A stretch of 64,000 nt of DNA from Lachnospiraceae bacterium MA2020 (GTDB lineage Bacteria; Bacillota; Clostridia; Lachnospirales; Lachnospiraceae): NCBI GenBank assembly GCA_000746015.1, contig JQKK01000012.1, forward strand, positions 89,384-153,383. The letters are read 5' to 3'. Positions 34,069 through 42,064 of this stretch are shown here, piece after piece. The notes beneath the pieces were generated by a model. It was not told where the DNA came from and made no database searches. It saw nothing but the letters and a program-made list of their open reading frames with translations. The translations under genes and the position numbers were made by a program. Position 1 is the first letter of the stretch; each line of letters opens with the position of its first letter.

Positions 34069-34803
34069 ATGGAAGATATAATTCGGGAAAAATATAAAAT
34101 AGAATATACGATAAAAGAGATCCCGGATTATATAGCCTACAGGGCTGTTGACATCGGGGACAGAGAAAAGAAGACATATCTTCTGAACGTATATGCGGGA
34201 GCAAACGTAAAAAAATATGTAAAGACCTTTCATAATCTGAAAAACTGCGCGGAATACAAAGAAATCTTTGTAGAAAATGGAAGACTTGCAGCAGTATTTG
34301 ATTATAAGACAGGTGAAGACATAAATACTGTTTTCAAAAAAAAGGCAGATCTGAAAACAGCTTACAGATTAAAATCGGTGGAGCAGCTTTTGAATATCGG
34401 ACTCATAGCGGAGTCATTTCCAGATGACATAAAATGCAGAGTCATAGATCATGGGAACTTTCATATAAAACAGTCGTCGGAAAAAATCGAGCTTAATTAT
34501 CTGATAGATCCCGATATCTACAATGAGGACTATGTAGCTATCCTGATCAGCGAGATAAGAAAAATGCTTCCGAAGACATTTACGGAGCCTATTGCGGAGA
34601 GGGAATTCTTCCTTCAGCTAAAGCGGAGACCTGTGAAAGATGGAATAGAGCTTTATGCAAGGTGGAAGAAGGATGTGCCGGGTATCCGTAAAGAATATGA
34701 AAAGATCAGCTCCATGCCTTTGATAGAAAAAATATTCAGTATAGTTATTAAGAATATTAAATGGTTCTTCAGGGAAAGATTTTCAAGAAGGGATAAAAGA
34801 TGA
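34069..34803 (+). CDS. Kinase-fold-like protein, probably inactive
   Basis: This 244-residue protein is not confidently recognised. Its start (IREKYKIEYTIKEIPDYIAYRAVDI ... KTYLLNVY) reads like a protein-kinase N-lobe, AAVFDYKTGEDINTVF like a hinge, and DHGNFHIKQ like a degenerate catalytic loop, but no glycine-rich loop or HRD/DFG is present. The C-terminus (IEKIFSIVIKNIKWFFRERF) is amphipathic and may touch the membrane. It overlaps the cyclase-domain gene by four bases, so it probably works with it. The kinase-like reading is a low-confidence impression. Confidence 0.4.
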   Translation: MEDIIREKYKIEYTIKEIPDYIAYRAVDIGDREKKTYLLNVYAGANVKKYVKTFHNLKNCAEYKEIFVENGRLAAVFDYKTGEDINTVFKKKADLKTAYRLKSVEQLLNIGLIAESFPDDIKCRVIDHGNFHIKQSSEKIELNYLIDPDIYNEDYVAILISEIRKMLPKTFTEPIAEREFFLQLKRRPVKDGIELYARWKKDVPGIRKEYEKISSMPLIEKIFSIVIKNIKWFFRERFSRRDKR

Positions 34804-37319
34804 GAATATTGCTCAGAAAAATAGGTCTATATCTCCTGATATTGATCATTCTGAATTTTTTTACGCTAAGCTTCGCTAATGGTTATATGTTTTCGTTTTT
34901 CCTTGAGGCTTTCGGAAAACGGGAGATTTATCTTGAATGTATGTCTTCGGGCGGAGGATATAAAGACGTTATAGAAATAGTGAGCAATGGTATAGACGAC
35001 AGAGATGAAGAATGGTGTCTGGCAAGAATAGATGCGAATAATCAGTTTCTTTTTTCAGTGGCACTTCGTGACCTCGGAATAAAAGATGTTAATGGTTTTG
35101 AGGCAATGCATACTTCTGCTGCCGGCGATATATATCTGTCAGTTATAAATTCAAATGAAACCAATACTCTCTATGTGGTAAAGAACGGCAGAGAAGAGGC
35201 AAAGAGGATATTTTCAACATCTGCTAACAGCGGTGAAAAGATAGTATCTATTGCTGAAAAAAATCAGGAGTGTTCATTCCTTGTAAAGAGCAAAGAAAAG
35301 ATAAAAGCCTATAAGATCAACCTTGAGGCAAAGAATGCCATTCATATTGCTGACTTTGACAGGACGACATTTGCTCCGGGTGATGATATATTTTTCGTAC
35401 TGCCTGATGGCAGCACAATGAGAAGGGTAGGTAAAGAGCTATACTATTCAGATAAGCTTTTTGTAAAAACAGGCGAGAACAGTAATGTTACAAATGTATG
35501 GGAGGCTGACAGAGGAGCTCTGTATCTTGATGTATCAGACGGATCGATATGGGCAAAATTTCTCGGGAATTCCAACCCTTCAAAATATGAAAGTGTTATG
35601 AAAGGTGCACCAGGGATCACTCATATTGAGGTTGACTTAAAAGGTGATATATGGGTAATTGACGACAATGAGGAACTCCTGCATTACTATGGAAATACTT
35701 TTGAGAGACTTACAGACAAGGTTGTAAGACCAAAACATATTTCCATCATAATTTCAGTAGCATTTGAACTTTTGTTGATGCTGATAACACTTTTGATCTG
35801 GTATACCATAGCAGAAACCCTGAAGATGCATTATTCACTTGTTATAAGGTGGGGCGTCTTTATGGTGGTTGCATTCACGATCATTTATAAAGTCACATGC
35901 TATCAGCTTTACTATGTAACGGAGACATCTTTTGCTGAAGCTGTTTTTGAATATCTTAATCTTACGAATTATGCTAATCCTACCACGAAAGAATTGAGGA
36001 AAATAAGGTCGGATTTTAACAGGATAGAGTTTGAAAGAGATGAAAACAACTCTATCTGTTATGAGGACGATGGCGGTAAGCAGCTTATAGAAACACTGGA
36101 ATATGGCAGTGACTATGTTAAGAGCGTAAAAGAGGCTTTTGAACATGACGGAGTATATAACAGTTATTATTTCCGAAATGGAAAGAACTATTATATTTCT
36201 GCATTAAAAACAAGTAATAATAAGGTACGCATAATATCGGTAAGGGAGTATATTGATTCCTCTGATGCAATGGCTATTTACCGGCATTTCACCAGGATCT
36301 TCCTGTCTTTGATGATTTTGCTTTGGATAGCCTCGGTCGTAGTTCTTTCACGGATTGCAATGAGGACAATTAATATCAGTCGAAGAACCCGGGGGCTCAT
36401 GTATGAAACTGAGCCGATAAACGATAATGAAGGAGATGAGATAAGCTCTATCCATGATGCACTTAATTCTGTGGGAGTTGAAATTCGTGAGGCAATGCAT
36501 GAACTTGATGAACACAGGAAATGCTATGAGAAATTTATGCCGAAGAATGTGGTAGAACTCCTTGGTGTGAAGGAGGCATTTGAGATAAACCGAAAGAGCT
36601 GTTCTAAACACAGGCTCATCATGATGACGGTTTCATTCAAACTCGATGACGCTTTATATACTTCTGAAGTACAGGAAATATATGCGAAACTGAATAACGT
36701 CGTTGAGAGAGCATCAAGAATACTGGATGAACATGAGGGTACAGTTCTTGACTTCCGATATGACGGATTTGTTGCATTATTCAGAGAGTCAAACAGCAGG
36801 GCTGTAGTAGCAGCAATTAAGATAGCTCAGGAATTCCAGAAGGATGAAGATGTCGTTGTACATATAGTACTTGACTCAGATATGGTATGCAGCGGTATTA
36901 TCGGCAATGATACAAAGATGCAGGCTCTGGCTATTTCAAATAGTTACAAGATAGGCGCGAAACTGCTGTCATTCCTTGACAGAGCTGAGGCCGGAATTGT
37001 CTGCACGGAAGTTATCCATACTCTGACGAATGAATATGAGAACAGATATATTGGAAAAGTAAAGACAGCCGACTCTGAGACCAGGGTATATGAAATAATC
37101 AGCGCAGACCTGCCTGAGATAAAGTCAAAGAAGTTATTGACGGAAAAAATCTTTATGGATGCTGTTTATTCATTTTACTCGGGAGATTATAAAAGCGCAA
37201 AGGGAGAATTTCTGCAGGTTGTCAGGGAAAATGCGCATGATGGTATTGCCAAGTATTATCTTTATTTGGCAGATGAATACGAAGATGACGGGAAAAAGAG
37301 AGTAAGTTATATCGAGTAA
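34800..37319 (+). CDS. Membrane sensor with degenerate class III adenylate/guanylate cyclase domain
   Basis: An 839-residue protein: an N-terminal membrane helix (about 7-28), an extracytoplasmic beta-propeller-like region (about 45-310), two more helices (about 316-372), a second outside loop, a further helix (about 498-520), a HAMP-like linker, and a cyclase homology domain (about 575-775) starting YEKFMPKNVVELLG. The metal-binding FSDI motif of class III cyclases reads VSFKLDDAL and the second motif reads FRYDGFVALF, so one of the two metal aspartates seems lost. The C-terminus has TPR-like helices (YSFYSGDYKSAKGEFLQVV). A sensing or scaffold role is likelier than cAMP synthesis. Its place within the eCIS operon is unusual. 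Confidence 0.75.
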   Translation: MRILLRKIGLYLLILIILNFFTLSFANGYMFSFFLEAFGKREIYLECMSSGGGYKDVIEIVSNGIDDRDEEWCLARIDANNQFLFSVALRDLGIKDVNGFEAMHTSAAGDIYLSVINSNETNTLYVVKNGREEAKRIFSTSANSGEKIVSIAEKNQECSFLVKSKEKIKAYKINLEAKNAIHIADFDRTTFAPGDDIFFVLPDGSTMRRVGKELYYSDKLFVKTGENSNVTNVWEADRGALYLDVSDGSIWAKFLGNSNPSKYESVMKGAPGITHIEVDLKGDIWVIDDNEELLHYYGNTFERLTDKVVRPKHISIIISVAFELLLMLITLLIWYTIAETLKMHYSLVIRWGVFMVVAFTIIYKVTCYQLYYVTETSFAEAVFEYLNLTNYANPTTKELRKIRSDFNRIEFERDENNSICYEDDGGKQLIETLEYGSDYVKSVKEAFEHDGVYNSYYFRNGKNYYISALKTSNNKVRIISVREYIDSSDAMAIYRHFTRIFLSLMILLWIASVVVLSRIAMRTINISRRTRGLMYETEPINDNEGDEISSIHDALNSVGVEIREAMHELDEHRKCYEKFMPKNVVELLGVKEAFEINRKSCSKHRLIMMTVSFKLDDALYTSEVQEIYAKLNNVVERASRILDEHEGTVLDFRYDGFVALFRESNSRAVVAAIKIAQEFQKDEDVVVHIVLDSDMVCSGIIGNDTKMQALAISNSYKIGAKLLSFLDRAEAGIVCTEVIHTLTNEYENRYIGKVKTADSETRVYEIISADLPEIKSKKLLTEKIFMDAVYSFYSGDYKSAKGEFLQVVRENAHDGIAKYYLYLADEYEDDGKKRVSYIE

Positions 37320-37358
37320 CAATGTGGAAAGCATTGAAGCTTGAAAGTGGGGGAAAAT

Positions 37359-40300
37359 ATGTTACAGGTATTTATAGGAAGGCTAATTGCAACGCTGGGA
37401 ATGTCGGTCAGGGCCCTTAGGGCTTTCTTCATGCGCTTTCTTACAAATATCGGAGCCAGGATAAGAAGCGTTACAAGTATTACGAGGCATGCATCGCAGA
37501 TAGGACCTAAAGTTCTCGATGCGGCTGCATCAACAGGGAAAAAGCCTGCCAAAAAAGAAGATTATATTGAGACTGGAAATCTTCTTATAGCAAAGTCTTT
37601 TCTCATAACTGTGGCAATTACCATTGTCATATTGGTAATACTTATTTATACAGTGGTCTGGCCTTGGATAGTAAGCAACTTTCTTACCAAGCATATGTGG
37701 GATATGGATGGTAAGGTGGGAGGCTACACCGGAAAAGTCGTGCTTTATTATGACAAGGAAAAGAAAGAGCCCGAGTTCAAGGGCAGACTAAAAAAAGGAG
37801 TCAGACAGGGAAAGGCATCAACATTCGATAAAAACAATATGGAGACTTTTATCGGAACATATGTTGATGGAGAAATCGAAGGAAAGGGAAAGACATTTAA
37901 CGCGGGAGTTCCTGTCTATGACGGAAATTTTACTAATGGAAAATATGATGGAGAAGGTATCCTCTTTGATGAAGAAGGGATGATTCGCTATGAAGGCGAA
38001 TTCAAGGAAGGAGAATACGAAGGAAAAGGAAAGCTTCATGAGAAGGACCAGATCATTTACGAAGGAACCTTTGAGAAGGGATTGTATAGTGGAAACGGCG
38101 TAGAATACCGAAATAAAAAAAAGGTATATGAAGGAACATTTGTAAATGGAGAATACAGCGGAAACGGAAAGCAGTATAGCAATAAGAAAAAGATCTATGA
38201 GGGAAAGTTTGAAAATGGCCTTTACGAAGGGAAAGGTATACAGTACGAAGATGGCAAGAAGGTCTACGAGGGCGATTTTTCTGCAGGTAAAAGGTCAGGC
38301 TACGGAGTAGAGTATAAAAATGGCAAAGTGCTATATAAGGGCGATTTTGCGGATGACCTTTATAACGGAACCGGAGTGGCTTATAACTCTGATGGAGAAA
38401 TTGCGTTTAAGGGTGAATTTGTGGATGGCTATTATTCTGGAGATGGCTCTCTAAATCTTGAAAAAGGGGAGATAGTTAAAGGCGATTTTGATCATGGCAC
38501 GGTTGTGGGTGATGCAAAATGCTATCGTGATGGGAAACTCTGGTATGAAGGAAGTTTAAAAGACTATATTCCGGATGGTAAAGGGAAGATCTATGACGAC
38601 TCAGTGGTGATCTATGATGGACCTGTAGTTGCAGGAACGATCAACGGAGCTCAGCTTACAGGACTTACGATGGATGAAGTGCTTGCAATATTTCAGAAAA
38701 AAGGCATAAGAAAGATTGAAGATGATGGTTTTACATACAGCTATCCGAAACTGGGAGCAAGCCTGCTTTTTTCATTTGCGACAGCAGATGATGAGCCCAG
38801 GGTAAAGAAGTTTTATCTGACGGAGACGAATGCCTCTGAAAAACTAGGTCTTCTTGTATGGAAGACTGATAAGGAATTCGATAACTACAGAAAAAAAGGA
38901 TATGATGATTTCACGGATCTGAAAGAGACTGTGGGAATAAATAAAACAGGTTATTACCATTCTTATGTGGGAGAAGAATTTGCTCTCGCTCTATACTCAG
39001 ATAAAAAAGACAGTAAGATAAAGACATATGAATGGGAAGGTTTTGGAAATCAGAATGCCTCTGAAAGTGATGAAGTAACCGAGGAAACGTCGGTTACGGA
39101 TGAGGCTGCGGCTGCCCAGGAGAAAATGAATGACCTTCTGGACAAGATCGGCATTGGAGCACCAAAAGATGATACTGCAGGCGGCGGAGCGGCATCAGGC
39201 GGAGCAGCATCAGGCGGAGCAGCAAATGCAGGAGCCGGAGCGGATGCAGGAGCCGGGGCGGCAGCAGGCGGAGCAGCAGATGCAGGAGCCGGAGCAGCGT
39301 CAGCAGGCGGAGCGGCAAATGCAGGAGCCGGAGCAGCATCAGACAGTGGAGCAGGTGCAGCAACTATGGTAGCAACGGCAGGAAATATGGCAGCGACAAA
39401 GACAGCAGCTGAGAAAAAAAGCCCGTATTACGGAACTGCGGCACCAACAGAAGTGATAAAAAAGGCATCAAAAAAAGACAGAAATAAGGTTGTAAAAGAC
39501 ATGATAACCTATTATGCTGCGGCAGAGAGAGTAACATCTGCAAAAGAGAAGAATAAAATGATCGAAAAGTCCATAGATAAGGCAAATGATGATGCAGCAA
39601 TGGGAGAGGACAATGAAGAAAGACTGAGAGACTTAAAAAAACAGGCAAAGGCAAATGAACTCGAGATAACGGCAGCTACAGCTGAGATGGCTCAATCTGC
39701 ACAGGACATTTCAATACTTACCGGAGGCGATACCGGAGCCGGAGCAGATATGTCACAGGCAGCTGTATTTATCGATGTTTCAAGCATAGATACGGATAAA
39801 CTTTCTGAGGCAGCTGTGAAGAATGCGCTTGCCAAAAACGAAGAAGATTATGCGGCTGCAATGGAAAGCTATAAGGAAACTGTAAAAAAGAATGCAAAAA
39901 AGCTTGAACGGGCATTTAATAAATCAGAGCTTTCAAATCGATTAGACAGCGGCTTTGATGCAGATGAAAGCAATGATCCTAACGGTGAAAGTGAATATGT
40001 CGTACGCTATAACAAATTAAAAGAAGAAGTAGAAGATTGTCTGGAAAGATTATTTGAAGTAGAAAAGCCGAAACAGGGAGAAATAAACGATCAGGAAATA
40101 TATAAACTTTTACAGACGCAGATGGTTCAGCTCCAGCTTGCCGGAGAAAACATAAAGGCCTCAAAGGATGCTTATGAAGAGGCTATAAGCTATCAGCAGT
40201 CAATAGAAAAAAAGTTTAAGATAGGCAGTGCCGGTGAAGATGAGCTAAATAGTGCCAAGATGGCTGTCATGGACAGCTGCTCGGCCTTATATGATAATCT

Positions 40301-40400
40301 TGCTAATTTTTCAATAATCGCCTCTGAGATGAACGATGTGTCTGGGGGCTATATTTCTGAAAGTACAGGATGGCTTGCGGATTCTTTTGCGGGAGAGTAA
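37359..40400 (+). CDS. Membrane-anchored MORN-repeat protein with Gly/Ala-rich and coiled-coil tail
   Basis: ATG 37359 is chosen (GTGGGGG site at 37347-37353). A cytoplasmic N-terminus with Arg-rich amphipathic helix is followed by one membrane helix (about 81-104), then about 11 MORN-type repeats (about 115-425; units such as YEGEFKEGEYEGKGKL, YEGTFEKGLYSGNGVEY), a globular domain (about 430-560), a Gly/Ala-rich linker (about 605-668) and a helical C-terminus. MORN repeats bind membranes or proteins and are often involved in anchoring. Within an eCIS operon the protein could attach particles to the cell envelope; this is inference. The gene lies 39 bases after the cyclase-domain gene. Confidence 0.82.
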   Translation: MLQVFIGRLIATLGMSVRALRAFFMRFLTNIGARIRSVTSITRHASQIGPKVLDAAASTGKKPAKKEDYIETGNLLIAKSFLITVAITIVILVILIYTVVWPWIVSNFLTKHMWDMDGKVGGYTGKVVLYYDKEKKEPEFKGRLKKGVRQGKASTFDKNNMETFIGTYVDGEIEGKGKTFNAGVPVYDGNFTNGKYDGEGILFDEEGMIRYEGEFKEGEYEGKGKLHEKDQIIYEGTFEKGLYSGNGVEYRNKKKVYEGTFVNGEYSGNGKQYSNKKKIYEGKFENGLYEGKGIQYEDGKKVYEGDFSAGKRSGYGVEYKNGKVLYKGDFADDLYNGTGVAYNSDGEIAFKGEFVDGYYSGDGSLNLEKGEIVKGDFDHGTVVGDAKCYRDGKLWYEGSLKDYIPDGKGKIYDDSVVIYDGPVVAGTINGAQLTGLTMDEVLAIFQKKGIRKIEDDGFTYSYPKLGASLLFSFATADDEPRVKKFYLTETNASEKLGLLVWKTDKEFDNYRKKGYDDFTDLKETVGINKTGYYHSYVGEEFALALYSDKKDSKIKTYEWEGFGNQNASESDEVTEETSVTDEAAAAQEKMNDLLDKIGIGAPKDDTAGGGAASGGAASGGAANAGAGADAGAGAAAGGAADAGAGAASAGGAANAGAGAASDSGAGAATMVATAGNMAATKTAAEKKSPYYGTAAPTEVIKKASKKDRNKVVKDMITYYAAAERVTSAKEKNKMIEKSIDKANDDAAMGEDNEERLRDLKKQAKANELEITAATAEMAQSAQDISILTGGDTGAGADMSQAAVFIDVSSIDTDKLSEAAVKNALAKNEEDYAAAMESYKETVKKNAKKLERAFNKSELSNRLDSGFDADESNDPNGESEYVVRYNKLKEEVEDCLERLFEVEKPKQGEINDQEIYKLLQTQMVQLQLAGENIKASKDAYEEAISYQQSIEKKFKIGSAGEDELNSAKMAVMDSCSALYDNLANFSIIASEMNDVSGGYISESTGWLADSFAGE
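39178..39360 (+). repeat. Low-complexity Gly/Ala-coding tandem repeat
   Basis: Imperfect repeats built of GGCGGAGCAGCA and GCAGGAGCCGGAGC units encode GGAASGGAA and NAGAGADAGAG-like segments inside the MORN protein. A flexible linker is implied. Confidence 0.85.
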
Positions 40401-40402
40401 AG

Positions 40403-40987
40403 ATGGCAGACTATACAGCAATTTATGAGACCGGAAATGCTCTGGTAGAGATGTTTAGGGATGCTCTGACACCGGAGCCGGTCAGTAAAAGGGAGGCTAT
40501 CTCCCTATGCAGTCCTTATGAAAATGATAATAATTCTTTGACCGTTCATCTTTTCCACGTCGAGGAAGACAGGCAAAACGGTGTGCCTCGCTATGTTTCG
40601 GTGGGACAGGACAGGATGGAAATGGAGCCGACACAGATATATGCCTATTTTATCGTTACGGCACATTCTTCGGCACCACTGCAGGTACGCGAGGCGGATA
40701 CTTACAGGATTATCGGGGCTGCTATCCAGGCTATAAGTGATTCGCCGGTGCTTGATGCAAAGTATCTTGTAGGTTCGGTTGCAGCTGAGGAGACGAGACT
40801 TACGGCAAGTGTTGAAAACTACGACATGGAGAAGATGCAGAAGATATGGAATAATCCCCAGGTACCGTATAAGGCGTCAATCGTTGTAAAGGTTTCGGGG
40901 ATAAGTATTGACTCGAAACGCTCAGTGAAGATCAGTCGTGTAATGGATGCCGAATTTGCGGTGCAACAGAAATCTTCGATGCAATAG
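40403..40987 (+). CDS. DUF4255 protein (Pvc16-type tube/sheath terminator)
   Basis: ATG 40403 follows GGGAGAG at 40391-40397 just past the stop of the MORN gene. The 194-residue protein has the DUF4255 pattern: DYTAIYETGNALVEMFRDAL, an insertion, then YAYFIVTAHSS, ADTYRIIGAAIQAISDSP and WNNPQVPYKASIVVKVS. In PVC/Afp this protein caps and terminates the distal end of the tube and sheath. The last codons sit in a short duplicated sequence (CAGAAATCTTCGATGCAATAG...), and the stop falls in the second copy. Confidence 0.87.
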   Translation: MADYTAIYETGNALVEMFRDALTPEPVSKREAISLCSPYENDNNSLTVHLFHVEEDRQNGVPRYVSVGQDRMEMEPTQIYAYFIVTAHSSAPLQVREADTYRIIGAAIQAISDSPVLDAKYLVGSVAAEETRLTASVENYDMEKMQKIWNNPQVPYKASIVVKVSGISIDSKRSVKISRVMDAEFAVQQKSSMQ

Positions 40988-41022
40988 AAATCTTCGATTT
41001 GAAGTAGGGGGACTTAAGATCA

Positions 41023-41670
41023 GTGTTTAGTCATAGAGTTTGTGCGATTTTTAGGATTACGGATAGTTTTACAGGTGTACCTATTGCAAACGGTGTTTTT
41101 ACAGCAAAAGTAGACGGGATCAAGACGAAACTTCTGCATAAGGAAGATGGATATTTTCTTTTAATGAACTCTGATGGAGGGGTACATGAGATTGAATTTG
41201 AGAGCAACATATATCTCAATGAGCGCCTGAGTTTTGAAGTGAAGAAAAATCCTGAAACATATGTGATCACATTAAAGCCGGGGGCGCATTATCCTTATGG
41301 AGCCAATGCCAAGATCTTTGAGGGAGATGCAAGGAGTGAGTATATATGGATCGCTCCGGTAAAAGAAGGCATGGAACTTAAAATAGCCGAGACTGAAATT
41401 AAAGCGGATGTCGATAGTGCAGCTATATTTGTCCCGGCATCAATGGCTAAACATACCTATCCCGACAATTTCCTCATATCTGACGGAGATATAAGTGAAG
41501 TAGTCTGTATCGAAAAAATAGAAGATGGAAAAGCGATATTTACAGGACCTGTGATCAATCCTCATAAGCGTGGAACGAAACTTCTTCATACGATAAAAAT
41601 AGAAACTAATGGGGGAAGATACAGGGCAATACTCAGAAATGCTGATGACATTGAAATACTCGAAACATAA
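41023..41670 (+). CDS. Unknown eCIS-operon protein with beta-sandwich N-terminus
   Basis: It starts at GTG 41023 with AGGGGGA upstream; no ATG fits better. The 215-residue protein opens VCAIFRITDSFTGVPIANGVF, which resembles transthyretin/carboxypeptidase-regulatory-like beta domains that other eCIS loci carry near the DUF4255 gene (from memory). The middle (GAHYPYGANAKIFEG) and C-terminal strands are unassigned. A structural accessory role is likely; function unknown. Confidence 0.6.
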   Translation: MFSHRVCAIFRITDSFTGVPIANGVFTAKVDGIKTKLLHKEDGYFLLMNSDGGVHEIEFESNIYLNERLSFEVKKNPETYVITLKPGAHYPYGANAKIFEGDARSEYIWIAPVKEGMELKIAETEIKADVDSAAIFVPASMAKHTYPDNFLISDGDISEVVCIEKIEDGKAIFTGPVINPHKRGTKLLHTIKIETNGGRYRAILRNADDIEILET

Positions 41671-41697
41671 TATAGGGGTAATCCAAAGGAGGGTAAC

Positions 41698-42060
41698 ATG
41701 GGAGCAAATCCATTGACAATGGGGTGTATATGTAAGTGCTCATTCGGATCGGTACCATTTCCGATAGCGAAGACGACATCTCCAAATGTAAAGATGATGG
41801 GACTTAAAGCCGGAGTGATAATGGACAATAAGCCCCTGATGTTTGGTACCTGCATAAGTCCTATGCAGCCCAGTATGGCAGTAGGGACACCGGGACCTTG
41901 TATCGCAGCTGCTCAGGTAGTGGCACCGTGGGCACCGGGATCTGCAACGGTCAAGATAAACGGTATGCCGGCAGCACATAAAAATTGCAAACTTATTTGT
42001 AATTTTGGAGGAATTATCACTATAAACATGGCACCTGCGATGACCGTCAAAATAGGATGA
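41698..42060 (+). CDS. PAAR-like tip protein (DUF4280)
   Basis: A 120-residue DUF4280-type protein. Its N-terminal MGCICKCSFGSVPFPIA, central IMDNKPLMFGTCISPMQPSM and PGPCIAAA, and GMPAAHKNCKLICNFGGII follow the pattern of PAAR-like proteins that sharpen the spike in eCIS. Several cysteines (MGCICKC, GTC, NCKLIC) may bind a metal at the tip. No C-terminal effector domain is attached. It partners with the needle protein encoded at 24984. A GGAGGG site precedes the ATG. Confidence 0.87.
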   Translation: MGANPLTMGCICKCSFGSVPFPIAKTTSPNVKMMGLKAGVIMDNKPLMFGTCISPMQPSMAVGTPGPCIAAAQVVAPWAPGSATVKINGMPAAHKNCKLICNFGGIITINMAPAMTVKIG

Positions 42061-42064
42061 GCTT

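Noticed and set aside
34800..37319. Active adenylate cyclase
   Set aside because: First metal-binding motif is not present; kept only as a cyclase-fold protein.
39094..39363. Leu-rich minus-strand frame opposite the Gly/Ala repeat
   Set aside because: Shadow of the GC-rich repeat; no ribosome site.
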